The notes beneath the pieces were generated by a model that did not search any database, was not told where the DNA came from, and was given only the letters and a program-made list of their open reading frames with translations. The translations under genes and the position numbers were made by a program. From an uncultured Bacteroides sp. (GTDB lineage Bacteria > Bacteroidota > Bacteroidia > Bacteroidales > Bacteroidaceae): 29,880 nucleotides of DNA. The stretch spans positions 1 through 29,880 of the forward strand of contig NZ_URFY01000056.1 in NCBI RefSeq assembly GCF_900547205.1, read 5' to 3'. Below are positions 1 to 7,207 of this stretch, piece after piece; position 1 is the first letter of the stretch, and the number at the start of each line of letters is the position of its first letter.

Positions 1-1
1 C

Positions 2-127
2 AAGGAATTTATCAGTGAATATAGAAAGTGGGATCAATTGGAACATGCCTCAGAGTATGTTCTTTATCAAACAAAAAAGAAGATGCATATATTAAACAAA
101 ATACCCCAACTTCACACTTTAAAGTGA
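2..127 (+). CDS. Possible C-terminal end of a gene cut by the window edge
   Basis: Frame 2 is open from the window edge to a TGA at 125-127 and encodes about 41 residues, rich in K, E, Y and Q, ending in LNKIPQLHTLK. The composition is protein-like (EYRKWDQLEHASEY), but frame 3 is also open for about 30 codons, so reading frame alone does not prove coding. The stop lies inside the terminator hairpin 104-137, as often happens at the end of a Bacteroides transcript. No family recognised; the start lies outside the window. Confidence 0.35.
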   Translation, partial: KEFISEYRKWDQLEHASEYVLYQTKKKMHILNKIPQLHTLK

Positions 128-137
128 GAAGTTGGGG
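104..137 (-). terminator. Strong hairpin terminator downstream of tRNA-Ser
   Basis: Two 17-base arms, 104-120 and 121-137, pair with one mismatch and almost no loop (CCCCAACTTC against GAAGTTGGGG at the base). On the minus strand the hairpin is followed at once by TATTTTGTTT, so it should end the tRNA transcript. It may also stop transcripts arriving on the plus strand from the partial gene at the window edge, although the plus side has no clean T run. Confidence 0.75.
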
Positions 138-176
138 CGTTGTAGCTTTAAACCATTGATTTTCAATATATTTCAG

Positions 177-261
177 CGGAGAAGGAGGGATTCGAACCCC
201 CGGAAGTGTTACCTTCAACGGTTTTCAAGACCGCCGCAATCGACCACTCTGCCACCTCTCC
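177..261 (-). tRNA. tRNA-Ser (anticodon UGA)
   Basis: Read on the minus strand, the 85 bases fold as a class II (long variable arm) tRNA. The acceptor stem GGAGAGG pairs with CTTCTCC through one G-U. The anticodon loop CTTGAAA places TGA at the anticodon, the T loop is GGTTCGAATCC, and the discriminator base is G, as expected for serine. The 3' CCA is not encoded (TGA follows). Serine UCA codons are the main target. Confidence 0.96.
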
Positions 262-302
262 AAAAACCTCTTTATCAGAAGTGCTTTTCGTTAAAAGCGG
301 TG

Positions 303-332
303 CAAAGGTACAAAGATATTTTAAACCTGCAA
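303..332 (-). promoter_or_regulatory. Promoter of tRNA-Ser
   Basis: On the minus strand two adjacent -7 elements, TATCTTTG (311-318) and TACCTTTG (303-310), both fit TAnnTTTG. A TTG at 330-332 lies 19 bases upstream of the second one. Transcription would begin near 297, leaving a 5' leader of about 35 bases before the mature tRNA. Confidence 0.6.
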
Positions 333-447
333 GAGATTTCCTCAAAAAATTGAAGGGTTCGTTTCCAAAGGATAGCAATTTATAGGTATATTATGTTGAA
401 AAGCATAATATGAAGCATATTTATGCTGATTATATGAAAAATGATTG

Positions 448-455
448 TAACTTTG
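448..455 (+). promoter_or_regulatory. -7 element of the pflBA promoter
   Basis: TAACTTTG fits TAnnTTTG exactly. No good TTTG is present about 20 bases upstream, so the promoter may need an activator. Transcription from near 460 would give a leader of about 40 bases for pflB. The remainder of 262-503 shows no other clear element apart from the tRNA promoter on the opposite strand. Confidence 0.55.
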
Positions 456-503
456 TGCGCTCTAAAGAATAAGGATAACTACAACTTCTAATTTTATTAT
501 TTT

Positions 504-2732
504 ATGGAATTAATCAAAATCTTTAAAGACGGTCTTTGGAGCAGCGAAATCAACGTAAGAGATTTCGTAAGTAAAAACATCACTCCCTACTACGGAGACG
601 CTTCTTTCCTCGAAGGACCTACCGAACGCACAAAAACTGTATGGAACCGCTGCCTCGAAGCATTGGCAGAAGAAAGAGCCAACAATGGTGTACGCTCACT
701 GGATAATGCTACCGTCTCTACTATCGCTTCTCATAAAGCCGGATATATTGATAAAGAAAACGAGCTCATCGTAGGTTTGCAGACCGACGAGCTTCTGAAA
801 CGTGCCATCAAGCCCTTCGGAGGCATCAATGTGGTGAGCAAGGCTTGTCACGAAAACGGCGTGGAAGTAGACGACCGCGTAAAAGATATTTTCACTCACT
901 ATCGCAAGACGCACAACGATGGTGTGTTCGACGTATATACCGAAGAAATCCGTTCGTTCCGCTCATTGGGATTCCTTACCGGGCTTCCCGACAACTACGC
1001 CCGCGGACGTATCATTGGTGACTACCGCCGTATGGCTCTCTACGGTATCGACCGACTGATTGAAGCTAAAAAAGAAGACTTGCGTAATCTGACAGGACCG
1101 ATGACCGACGCCCGCATCCGCCTGCGCGAAGAAGTGGCAGAGCAAATCAAGGCACTGAAAGAAATGAAGGTGATGGGCGAATACTACGGACTCGACTTGA
1201 GCCGTCCCGCCTACACTGCACAGGAAGCCGTGCAATGGGTATATATGGCTTACCTAGCTGCCGTGAAAGAGCAAGACGGTGCTGCCATGTCACTGGGTAA
1301 TGTTTCTTCTTTCCTTGATATCTACATGGAATATGAATTGAGCAAAGGTACTATCAACGAATCTTACGCTCAGGAACTTATCGACCAGTTCGTTATCAAA
1401 CTCCGCATGGTACGCCACCTGCGTATGCAATCATACAATGATATCTTTGCCGGCGACCCGACATGGGTAACCGAATCTCTAGGTGGACGTCTCAACGACG
1501 GACGCACGAAGGTGACAAAGACTTCATTCCGTTTCTTGCAGACACTGTACAACCTCGGCCCTTCACCGGAACCGAACCTGACTGTGCTCTGGAGCCCCGA
1601 ACTGCCGGAAGGATTCAAAGATTTCTGTGCAAAGGTTTCTATCGACACTTCATCCATCCAGTACGAAAACGATGACTTGATGCGCGAAGTACGCCAGTCG
1701 GACGACTACGGAATCGCTTGCTGCGTGTCCTACCAAGAAATAGGTAAGCAGATTCAGTTCTTCGGTGCACGCTGCAACCTGGCTAAAGCCCTGCTGCTTG
1801 CCATCAACGGTGGACGTTGCGAAAACACAGGAACGGTAATGGTGAAGAACATCCCCGTACTGACCAGCGACACGCTGAAATTTGAAGAAGTGATGGACAA
1901 CTACAAGAAGGTATTGATTGAAATTGCACGAGTCTATAACGAAGCAATGAACATCATCCATTATATGCACGATAAGTATTATTACGAGAAAGCCCAGATG
2001 GCTCTTGTAGATACCAATCCGCGCATCAATCTTGCTTACGGTGTAGCCGGACTTTCTATCGCTCTCGACTCACTTTCAGCCATCAAATACGCAAAAGTAA
2101 CCGCCCGACGCAACGACATCGGTCTGACGGAAGGTTTCGACATCGAAGGTGAATTTCCCTGCTTCGGTAATGACAATGACAAGGTAGACCACCTGGGGGT
2201 AGACTTGGTATACTTCTTCAGCGAAGAATTGAAGAAACTGCCGGTTTACAAGAATGCCCGTCCTACCCTATCTCTGCTGACAATTACGTCTAACGTGATG
2301 TACGGAAAGAAGACAGGTGCCACTCCCGACGGACGTGCCAAAGGTGTTGCCTTCGCCCCGGGTGCCAACCCGATGCACGGACGCGATAAGAATGGTGCTA
2401 TCGCATCTCTGAGTTCCGTAGCCAAACTACGTTACCGTGACTCTCAGGATGGTATCAGCAACACGTTCTCTATCGTCCCTAAATCACTGGGTGCTACCGA
2501 AGAAGACCGTATTGAGAATCTCGTTACCATGATGGACGGTTACTTTACCAAAGGCGCTCACCACCTGAACGTTAACGTTCTAAACCGTGATATGCTTTAT
2601 GATGCGATGGAACATCCCGAGAAATACCCGCAGCTCACCATCCGTGTTTCCGGTTATGCCGTAAACTTCGTGAAGTTGAGCCGCGAACATCAATTGGAGG
2701 TTATTAGTCGTAGCTTCCACGAACGTATGTAA
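504..2732 (+). CDS. pflB: Formate C-acetyltransferase (pyruvate formate-lyase)
   Basis: This cytosolic glycyl-radical enzyme converts pyruvate and CoA to acetyl-CoA and formate, a central step of anaerobic sugar fermentation. At 742 residues it is close to the E. coli enzyme (760). The neighbouring catalytic cysteines are C406-C407 in YGIACCVSYQEIG. The glycyl radical residue is G717 in RVSGYAVNF near the C terminus, so it is PFL rather than a diol dehydratase or choline lyase relative. QFFGARCNLAKALLLAINGG after the cysteines is also PFL-like. The start sits about 40 bases after the predicted transcription start, with no Shine-Dalgarno, as usual here. The activase gene follows 16 bases downstream. 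The gene is intact. Confidence 0.97.
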   Translation: MELIKIFKDGLWSSEINVRDFVSKNITPYYGDASFLEGPTERTKTVWNRCLEALAEERANNGVRSLDNATVSTIASHKAGYIDKENELIVGLQTDELLKRAIKPFGGINVVSKACHENGVEVDDRVKDIFTHYRKTHNDGVFDVYTEEIRSFRSLGFLTGLPDNYARGRIIGDYRRMALYGIDRLIEAKKEDLRNLTGPMTDARIRLREEVAEQIKALKEMKVMGEYYGLDLSRPAYTAQEAVQWVYMAYLAAVKEQDGAAMSLGNVSSFLDIYMEYELSKGTINESYAQELIDQFVIKLRMVRHLRMQSYNDIFAGDPTWVTESLGGRLNDGRTKVTKTSFRFLQTLYNLGPSPEPNLTVLWSPELPEGFKDFCAKVSIDTSSIQYENDDLMREVRQSDDYGIACCVSYQEIGKQIQFFGARCNLAKALLLAINGGRCENTGTVMVKNIPVLTSDTLKFEEVMDNYKKVLIEIARVYNEAMNIIHYMHDKYYYEKAQMALVDTNPRINLAYGVAGLSIALDSLSAIKYAKVTARRNDIGLTEGFDIEGEFPCFGNDNDKVDHLGVDLVYFFSEELKKLPVYKNARPTLSLLTITSNVMYGKKTGATPDGRAKGVAFAPGANPMHGRDKNGAIASLSSVAKLRYRDSQDGISNTFSIVPKSLGATEEDRIENLVTMMDGYFTKGAHHLNVNVLNRDMLYDAMEHPEKYPQLTIRVSGYAVNFVKLSREHQLEVISRSFHERM

Positions 2733-2748
2733 TCTTATTTACTCATAT

Positions 2749-3480
2749 ATGACGATAAACGTACATTCATACGAAAGTATGGGAACATTCGACGGGCCGG
2801 GCTTACGGCTCGTCGTTTTTCTTCAAGGTTGCAATTTCCGCTGCCTATATTGCGCCAATCCCGATACGATAGCCAGCAAAGGCGGCACGCCTACCCCACC
2901 GGAAGAAATCGTGTGCATGGCAATGAGCCAACGTCCTTTTTTCGGAAAGCGCGGAGGAATCACTTTTTCGGGGGGAGAGCCTACATTTCAAGCGAAAGCG
3001 CTTGTACAGCTGGTTCGCCAACTGAAAGAGAAAGGGATTCATGTGTGTATAGACAGCAACGGTGGCATTTGGAACGAAGATGTGCAAGAACTTTTCAAAC
3101 TGACGGATCTTGTATTACTCGATATTAAAGAGTTTAACCCCGCCCGCCATCAGACGTTGACCGGAAGAAGCAATGAACAAACTATCCGCACAGCGGCATG
3201 GATGGAAGAAAACAATAAACCGTTCTGGCTGCGCTATGTACTAGTGCCCGGATATAGTGATTTTGAGAAAGATATCCGCCAACTGGGAGAAGCTTTAGGA
3301 AAGTATAAGATGATTCAACGAGTGGAGATACTTCCTTACCATACGTTGGGCGTACACAAGTACGAAGCGATGGAACAAGAATACAAGCTGAAAGACGTGA
3401 AAGAAAATACCCCCGAACAACTTGAGAAAGCTGCGGAGGTATTTAAAGAGTACTTCACTACTGTCGTAGTCAATTCTTAA
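2749..3480 (+). CDS. pflA: Pyruvate formate-lyase activating enzyme (radical SAM)
   Basis: It uses S-adenosylmethionine and a 4Fe-4S cluster to install the glycyl radical on PflB. The cluster motif CX3CX2C is at C28, C32 and C35 (GCNFRCLYCAN). The GGEP-like SAM-binding motif appears as FSGGEPTFQ, and DIK and LPYHTLG later in the chain match activases. At 243 residues it has the usual PflA length (E. coli 246) and lacks the extra ferredoxin domain of glycerol or hydroxyphenylacetate activases. The 16-base gap after pflB indicates co-transcription. The stop codon is part of the following terminator hairpin. Confidence 0.96.
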   Translation: MTINVHSYESMGTFDGPGLRLVVFLQGCNFRCLYCANPDTIASKGGTPTPPEEIVCMAMSQRPFFGKRGGITFSGGEPTFQAKALVQLVRQLKEKGIHVCIDSNGGIWNEDVQELFKLTDLVLLDIKEFNPARHQTLTGRSNEQTIRTAAWMEENNKPFWLRYVLVPGYSDFEKDIRQLGEALGKYKMIQRVEILPYHTLGVHKYEAMEQEYKLKDVKENTPEQLEKAAEVFKEYFTTVVVNS

Positions 3481-3608
3481 AGAGGGTCATCTCTTTAAGA
3501 ATTTTTAGTCCGTCTTCGATAATCTGTTGACCGAAAGCATATTATATTAATTATTGGCATGCAGTCCATACTCATCAATCTGGACGATTTTGGCTTGAAG
3601 CATTTCTA
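3470..3608 (-). other. Possible decayed gene remnant downstream of the barrel gene
   Basis: On the minus strand two short peptides in different frames look protein-like. One encodes LVEMLQAKIVQIDEYGLHAN and stops at 3547-3549. A second, frame-shifted, runs from about 3541 to a TGA at 3470-3472 and encodes AFGQQIIEDGLKILKEM. Together they could be the broken tail of a lost gene, but they overlap the pflA end and the terminator and I recognise no family. It may be chance. Confidence 0.15.
3473..3506 (+). terminator. Terminator of pflBA, overlapping the pflA stop codon
   Basis: A perfect 12-bp stem pairs 3473-3484 with 3491-3502 around a six-base loop, followed by TTTT. The TAA of pflA (3478-3480) lies in the left arm, so the last codons of pflA double as the terminator. 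On the minus strand the same hairpin has no T run. Confidence 0.85.
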
Positions 3609-4820
3609 CTAATAAGTGAACCGCACTCCCGCCTGTATATTGAAGTTAAACGGATTCTCTTTACGTATCGTCTCCACGTCCGAACCGTCGTCGAAGAAAT
3701 AAGCAACACCAGGTTCTACATAAATACCTAAACGTTTGGTTGCATTTAGTTGCGCACCCACTGCACCTGATACGGAGAATTGCAAAGGTTTCACAGTTTC
3801 CTTTTCAGAGCCTAGTTTACCATACACACATTTCTCTACCATCCCACCACCGGACACATAAAGAGTGAACAGCTTTTTATCAAGGAAGTTCCAATTGGCA
3901 CGGAGTGGGATGCCGATATAATGCAATTTCTGTTCTATCTCCCGGTCTGTATCCACTAGTTTAGCATCCGAAAAGAGCAAAGTATAAGTCAATCCGGTTT
4001 CAACAGAGAACCCCTTTGCCAACTTTTTGCGAACGGACAATCCTACGGAAATAGGTTGATGATGCTTGATGTCGACTACTTGCTTAGCCTGACGCAGATA
4101 GGGTATTCCATCTTGAAACACCAACGTCTGATCTTCCGGTATCTGCATCAACCCATTGGAAACAGCAAACATACTCACGCGAGACATATATGGAGAAACT
4201 CCCGCACCAATTTCCGTTGAAGTACCTCCTGAGTTTCCTACAGCCAGTGCCATCGACCACGTTCCTTTCTGTGAAGAAGCCTTTTCGGCAGGAACATGAA
4301 GCTTATCTTTTCCGTACGGATGACGGGATTTGTTTCTCTGCCGCCCCGTCTCTTTGCTCTGATTGGTATTCGTTTCTTCTATCGGTTTGTTTTCTTCTTT
4401 TACGTTATCCGTCGTATCCTCTACTGCCTTTACAGGAAGCGTTTCATCCTCGTTCTTCTCCACAGGAAGTTCGGCATAAGTTGCCAGACGACGCATCGCA
4501 GGTTTTACCCTGATTCCTTCCGCCTCCGGCTGCTGCACATCGGGCAAGGCATCGGGCACGGATGCCAATGCCGGAGTTTGCGTATGCCGTATGTCGTCGG
4601 CAGCAGGGGTTCCGAGGAAATACAGACTAACCGATGAAACCAGAGCTAACAGGATAACAGCTACCGCAGCCATCATCCAATTCCGATAAGGATATATTCT
4701 CTTCTCCACAGGAGGCATAAGTTCTTTCTCCAGCTGTTCCCAACCGGAAGCAGGCGCAGACTCGGAATAATCCACGAGCTTCTCCTTCAACTTATTCATC
4801 CACAATTCTTTCTCTTCCAT
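3609..4820 (-). CDS. Anti-sigma-like membrane protein with C-terminal outer-membrane beta-barrel domain
   Basis: A 403-residue protein encoded six bases after an ECF sigma factor. Residues 1-45 are charged and cytoplasmic-looking, with the W/LE..L pattern (SGWEQLEKEL, 25-34) seen before the membrane helix in many Bacteroidetes anti-sigma factors. One membrane helix spans about 48-69 (MMAAVAVILLALVSSVSLYF). A polar, low-complexity linker (about 75-190) follows. Residues 190-403 alternate in a beta-barrel pattern (GFSVETGLTYTLLFSD, LGIYVEPGVAYFF) and end in RFTY, an aromatic C terminus typical of outer-membrane proteins. There is no classical signal peptide. Inference: it may reach from the inner membrane to the outer membrane or periplasm and control the neighbouring sigma factor. 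Sequences of this type are usually annotated only as porin-family or outer-membrane beta-barrel protein. Confidence 0.75.
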   Translation of the reverse strand: MEEKELWMNKLKEKLVDYSESAPASGWEQLEKELMPPVEKRIYPYRNWMMAAVAVILLALVSSVSLYFLGTPAADDIRHTQTPALASVPDALPDVQQPEAEGIRVKPAMRRLATYAELPVEKNEDETLPVKAVEDTTDNVKEENKPIEETNTNQSKETGRQRNKSRHPYGKDKLHVPAEKASSQKGTWSMALAVGNSGGTSTEIGAGVSPYMSRVSMFAVSNGLMQIPEDQTLVFQDGIPYLRQAKQVVDIKHHQPISVGLSVRKKLAKGFSVETGLTYTLLFSDAKLVDTDREIEQKLHYIGIPLRANWNFLDKKLFTLYVSGGGMVEKCVYGKLGSEKETVKPLQFSVSGAVGAQLNATKRLGIYVEPGVAYFFDDGSDVETIRKENPFNFNIQAGVRFTY

Positions 4821-4826
4821 CTCTAT

Positions 4827-5387
4827 CTATCCATTATGCATTATCCATTCTTTTACTTTTTTTGCTAATACGCTCTTCGCCCGAAACAGTTGCGAAGCCG
4901 AAGATTTTTCATTGATTCCTAATACCTGGGCGATTTCTTTATGCGATTTATCTTCGAATGTATAAAGGTTGAAAACCGTACGGTACCCTACCGGTAGTTC
5001 TTCGATAAACCGCATCAGCACTTGGTGTGGAATCGCCTCCACATCGGAAGCATCGGGCTCTTCATACTCTTCGGGCATCTCTTCCAAAGGAGCCGACTGG
5101 CTCATGACATCATTTTTACGAAGATACTGCAAAGCCGTATTGACCATCACTCGTTCCATCCAAGCCCGAAGCGAGCCTTCACCTCGCCAGGTGAACTTGT
5201 TGAAAGAATCGAAAATCTTCAAAAAACCATCGTGAAGCAAGTCCTGGGCAGTATCGCGGTCACCAGAATAGCGTATACAGATGCCAAGCATACGTCCCGC
5301 ATACTGCTCATACAGCTCCTTGCGGGCGCGGTTATTGCCTTTCCTGCATTGTTCCGACAGCTCAAATTCTTCCATTCGCTTATACAC
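4827..5387 (-). CDS. RNA polymerase ECF-type sigma-70 factor
   Basis: A 186-residue sigma factor with region 2 at about 20-95 (GDRDTAQDLLHDGFLKIF, core binding and -10 melting, ending MVNTALQYLRK) and region 4 at about 125-183 (LPVGYRTVFNLYTFEDKSH, then helix-turn-helix KEIAQVLGINEKSSASQL). Region 3 is missing, which makes it an ECF (group 4) factor. An alternative start, M5, is possible; the first ATG lies about 15 bases from the predicted transcription start. The downstream membrane/barrel gene is presumably its regulator. The regulon is not visible, but the divergent NigD-like gene shares repeats with this promoter. Confidence 0.93.
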   Translation of the reverse strand: MYKRMEEFELSEQCRKGNNRARKELYEQYAGRMLGICIRYSGDRDTAQDLLHDGFLKIFDSFNKFTWRGEGSLRAWMERVMVNTALQYLRKNDVMSQSAPLEEMPEEYEEPDASDVEAIPHQVLMRFIEELPVGYRTVFNLYTFEDKSHKEIAQVLGINEKSSASQLFRAKSVLAKKVKEWIMHNG

Positions 5388-5399
5388 GTGTTTACCTTA

Positions 5400-5431
5400 T
5401 AAATGCAGCAAAGATATAAATACTGCATTTA
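5400..5431. repeat. Inverted repeat flanking the sigma-factor -7 element
   Basis: Perfect 9-bp arms TAAATGCAG (5400-5408) and CTGCATTTA (5423-5431) enclose the -7 box at 5409-5416. This position suits an operator, or a hairpin at the very start of the transcript. The same AAATGCA core recurs in the palindrome at 5473-5502. Confidence 0.6.
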
Positions 5432-5439
5432 GGGAACAA
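5409..5439 (-). promoter_or_regulatory. Promoter of the ECF sigma factor operon
   Basis: On the minus strand TATCTTTG (5409-5416) matches TAnnTTTG, and GTTG with its TTG at 5437-5439 lies 20 bases upstream. Transcription would start near 5403, about 15 bases before the sigma-factor ATG. The form is that of a housekeeping promoter, so it does not by itself show autoregulation by the ECF factor. Confidence 0.6.
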
Positions 5440-5472
5440 CTCTTTTACCACTTTTGTTTATTTAACAGATTC

Positions 5473-5502
5473 AAATGCAATATATTACAGCCTATTGCAT
5501 TT
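5473..5502. repeat. Perfect 10-bp inverted repeat upstream of the NigD-like gene
   Basis: AAATGCAATA (5473-5482) and TATTGCATTT (5493-5502) form a palindrome with a ten-base centre. It lies about 50 bases before the NigD-like start and shares the AAATGCA half-site with the repeat around the sigma promoter 72 bases away. It could be a shared operator or a leader hairpin. I found no convincing -7 element for the NigD-like gene. Confidence 0.55.
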
Positions 5503-5551
5503 TCTGAATACAAAGCAACTAAAATAGTAAAATCTAAAACCTGATAAGTAT

Positions 5552-6271
5552 ATGAAGAAATTTAGAATCATTGCAATCATCTTTGCTATCCTGACGACAA
5601 TGCCCATGCTCCAGTCTTGTTTGGATGACGATAATGGTCCTGCGGATATTCTGGTAATCAGTACCATCAATCAGACCAGCCCCGACAGCAAAGATTTCTA
5701 TTTCACCTTGGACAACGGAAAGAAGATGTATCCCAACAATATACGGGGATGGGACGGAAAGGATTTTGAAGACGGACAGCGTGCTTTTGTCTTATTCAAC
5801 GAGCTCGAAGAACCCGTGAGTGGATACGACCTCAATATAAAAGTGAGACAGATTAAAGAAATTACAACCAAGGATATTGTGACAATGGGCGAAGACGATA
5901 ATGATGAAGAGAAGATTGGTGATGACAAAATCAACGCCACTTATATGTGGATCAATAAGGATAGGAATTATCTGACTATCGAATTTCAGTATCTTGGTAC
6001 GCATAGCGAAGATAAGAAGCATTTTCTAAATCTGGTTGTGAACAACCCTGAACCAGCTCCCACCGCCAATGAAAATGCGGATAACGACAAGTATATCAAT
6101 TTGGAATTCAGGCACAACGATGAGGGCGACTATCCCGATCGTCTGGGTGAAGGATATATATCGTTCAAGCTGGATAAGATAAAAGAGCAGATGGAGGGTA
6201 AAGACGGACTGAGAATCCGTGTGAAGACCTTATATGGAGGAATAAAAAAATACGAAGTGAAATTCCCTTAA
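5552..6271 (+). CDS. NigD-like lipoprotein
   Basis: A 239-residue envelope lipoprotein. The signal peptide runs to the lipobox MLQSC, with C23 as the predicted lipidated residue. The following LDDDNGP is acidic, like the lipoprotein export signal that sends Bacteroides lipoproteins to the cell surface. The mature part fits the NigD-like arrangement: an N-terminal beta domain (about 35-130) and a C-terminal beta-sandwich (about 130-239, ATYMWINKDRNYLTIEFQYL and IRVKTLYGG). The molecular function of the family is unknown; the name comes from a B. uniformis nigrescin (bacteriocin) gene cluster. It is divergent from the sigma factor and may be controlled with it. Confidence 0.82.
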   Translation: MKKFRIIAIIFAILTTMPMLQSCLDDDNGPADILVISTINQTSPDSKDFYFTLDNGKKMYPNNIRGWDGKDFEDGQRAFVLFNELEEPVSGYDLNIKVRQIKEITTKDIVTMGEDDNDEEKIGDDKINATYMWINKDRNYLTIEFQYLGTHSEDKKHFLNLVVNNPEPAPTANENADNDKYINLEFRHNDEGDYPDRLGEGYISFKLDKIKEQMEGKDGLRIRVKTLYGGIKKYEVKFP

Positions 6272-6328
6272 ACCTGCGCTGATATAAATGAGAAACACTC
6301 TTTTTAATATAGTATATTAATTACTCAA

Positions 6329-6375
6329 AAGAGGGCGGTAGTTGTGAAACTATCGCCCTCTTGACTTTTCTCTCT
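6329..6375. terminator. Bidirectional terminator between NigD-like gene and aqpZ
   Basis: AAGAGGGCG (6329-6337) and CGCCCTCTT (6354-6362) are the outer arms of a stem of about 16 bp with one G-U and the loop GTGA. A T-rich tract follows on the plus strand (GACTTTTCTCTCT), and TTTTGAG follows on the minus strand. It serves two converging genes. Confidence 0.85.
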
Positions 6376-6382
6376 ATAAGGG

Positions 6383-7063
6383 TTAAGCCTTATCTCCGAG
6401 ATAATTCCATGCCACAGCACTCAGCGCAGCTCCCACGAAAGGCGCAACGATGAATAGCCACAATTGGGACAAGGCTTCTCCCCCTTGAAACAACGCTGGA
6501 CCGATACTACGTGCCGGATTGACGGATGTACCGGTGACGGGGATACATACGATATGCACCAACACCAATGTCAAACCGATGGCAAGTCCCGCCAAAACGC
6601 CTGCCCCCTTCTTAGAATCGGTAGAGCCTAAAACAACCAGCACGAAGATGAATGTGAATACAGCTTCGGCAATGAATGCCTGCAACATTTCTCCATCACC
6701 AAAGCTGTTTGACCCTGTGGCGGTTGGTCCATCGTGTGTACCGGTAGAAACCAGCGCATACAGAACAGCCGAACCGACGATTGCTCCGATTACCTGAAAA
6801 AGCATATACATACCGGCATCCTTACCTTTCATTCGCCCAGTGAGGAATACTCCCAGAGTGATGGCAGGATTGATATGACATCCCGATATGCCGCCAATGG
6901 CATAAGCCATCGCCACTACCGACAGCCCAAATGCCAACGCAACTCCTATTGTTCCCACTCCGGCTCCTACTGTGCCCGACAGACCACCTGCGAAAACAGC
7001 ACTTCCGCACCCCATCAGAACGAGCACCATCGTTCCAATCATTTCTGCAATGTATTTCTTCAT
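6383..7063 (-). CDS. aqpZ: Aquaporin Z, water channel
   Basis: A 226-residue MIP-family channel of the inner membrane with six helices and two re-entrant loops. The NPA boxes are N65-P66-A67 (GCHINPAIT) and N182-P183-A184 (TSVNPARS). The aromatic/arginine filter is like E. coli AqpZ: F45, H170, T179 and R185, with VTGTSVNPARS matching the AqpZ signature. This predicts a narrow, water-selective pore rather than a glycerol facilitator, whose filter lacks the histidine. It is a single gene with its own promoter and terminator, 144 bases downstream of oxyR on the same strand. Confidence 0.94.
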   Translation of the reverse strand: MKKYIAEMIGTMVLVLMGCGSAVFAGGLSGTVGAGVGTIGVALAFGLSVVAMAYAIGGISGCHINPAITLGVFLTGRMKGKDAGMYMLFQVIGAIVGSAVLYALVSTGTHDGPTATGSNSFGDGEMLQAFIAEAVFTFIFVLVVLGSTDSKKGAGVLAGLAIGLTLVLVHIVCIPVTGTSVNPARSIGPALFQGGEALSQLWLFIVAPFVGAALSAVAWNYLGDKA

Positions 7064-7091
7064 AACTATGAGATATAAATTAATTGATTCT

Positions 7092-7122
7092 CAAAAGTAA
7101 AAAAGTTGATTTACAAATCAAA
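7092..7122 (-). promoter_or_regulatory. Promoter of aqpZ with a palindrome in the spacer
   Basis: TACTTTTG (7092-7099) matches TAnnTTTG, and TTTG at 7119-7122 lies 19 bases upstream, both on the minus strand. The spacer holds a perfect 7-bp inverted repeat TTGATTT-AC-AAATCAA (7106-7121), which overlaps the -33 box and could be an operator. Confidence 0.6.
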
Positions 7123-7207
7123 ACTTATCGTTGCCTTTGTGGTATCTTGACATGCTTTCCGGATAAATAACCTTTCAATATGGTAAAAATGAGGTCTACC
7201 CTTCTCT

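Noticed and set aside
1..261. Integrated element at the 3' end of tRNA-Ser
   Set aside because: No integrase gene and no second copy of the tRNA 3' end can be seen in the window; the window ends too soon to judge.
4190..4637. Plus-strand reading frames of more than 100 codons inside the barrel gene
   Set aside because: They are antisense to a well supported gene and lack protein-like features; similar antisense frames across pflB, menD, menF and mscS were dismissed for the same reason.
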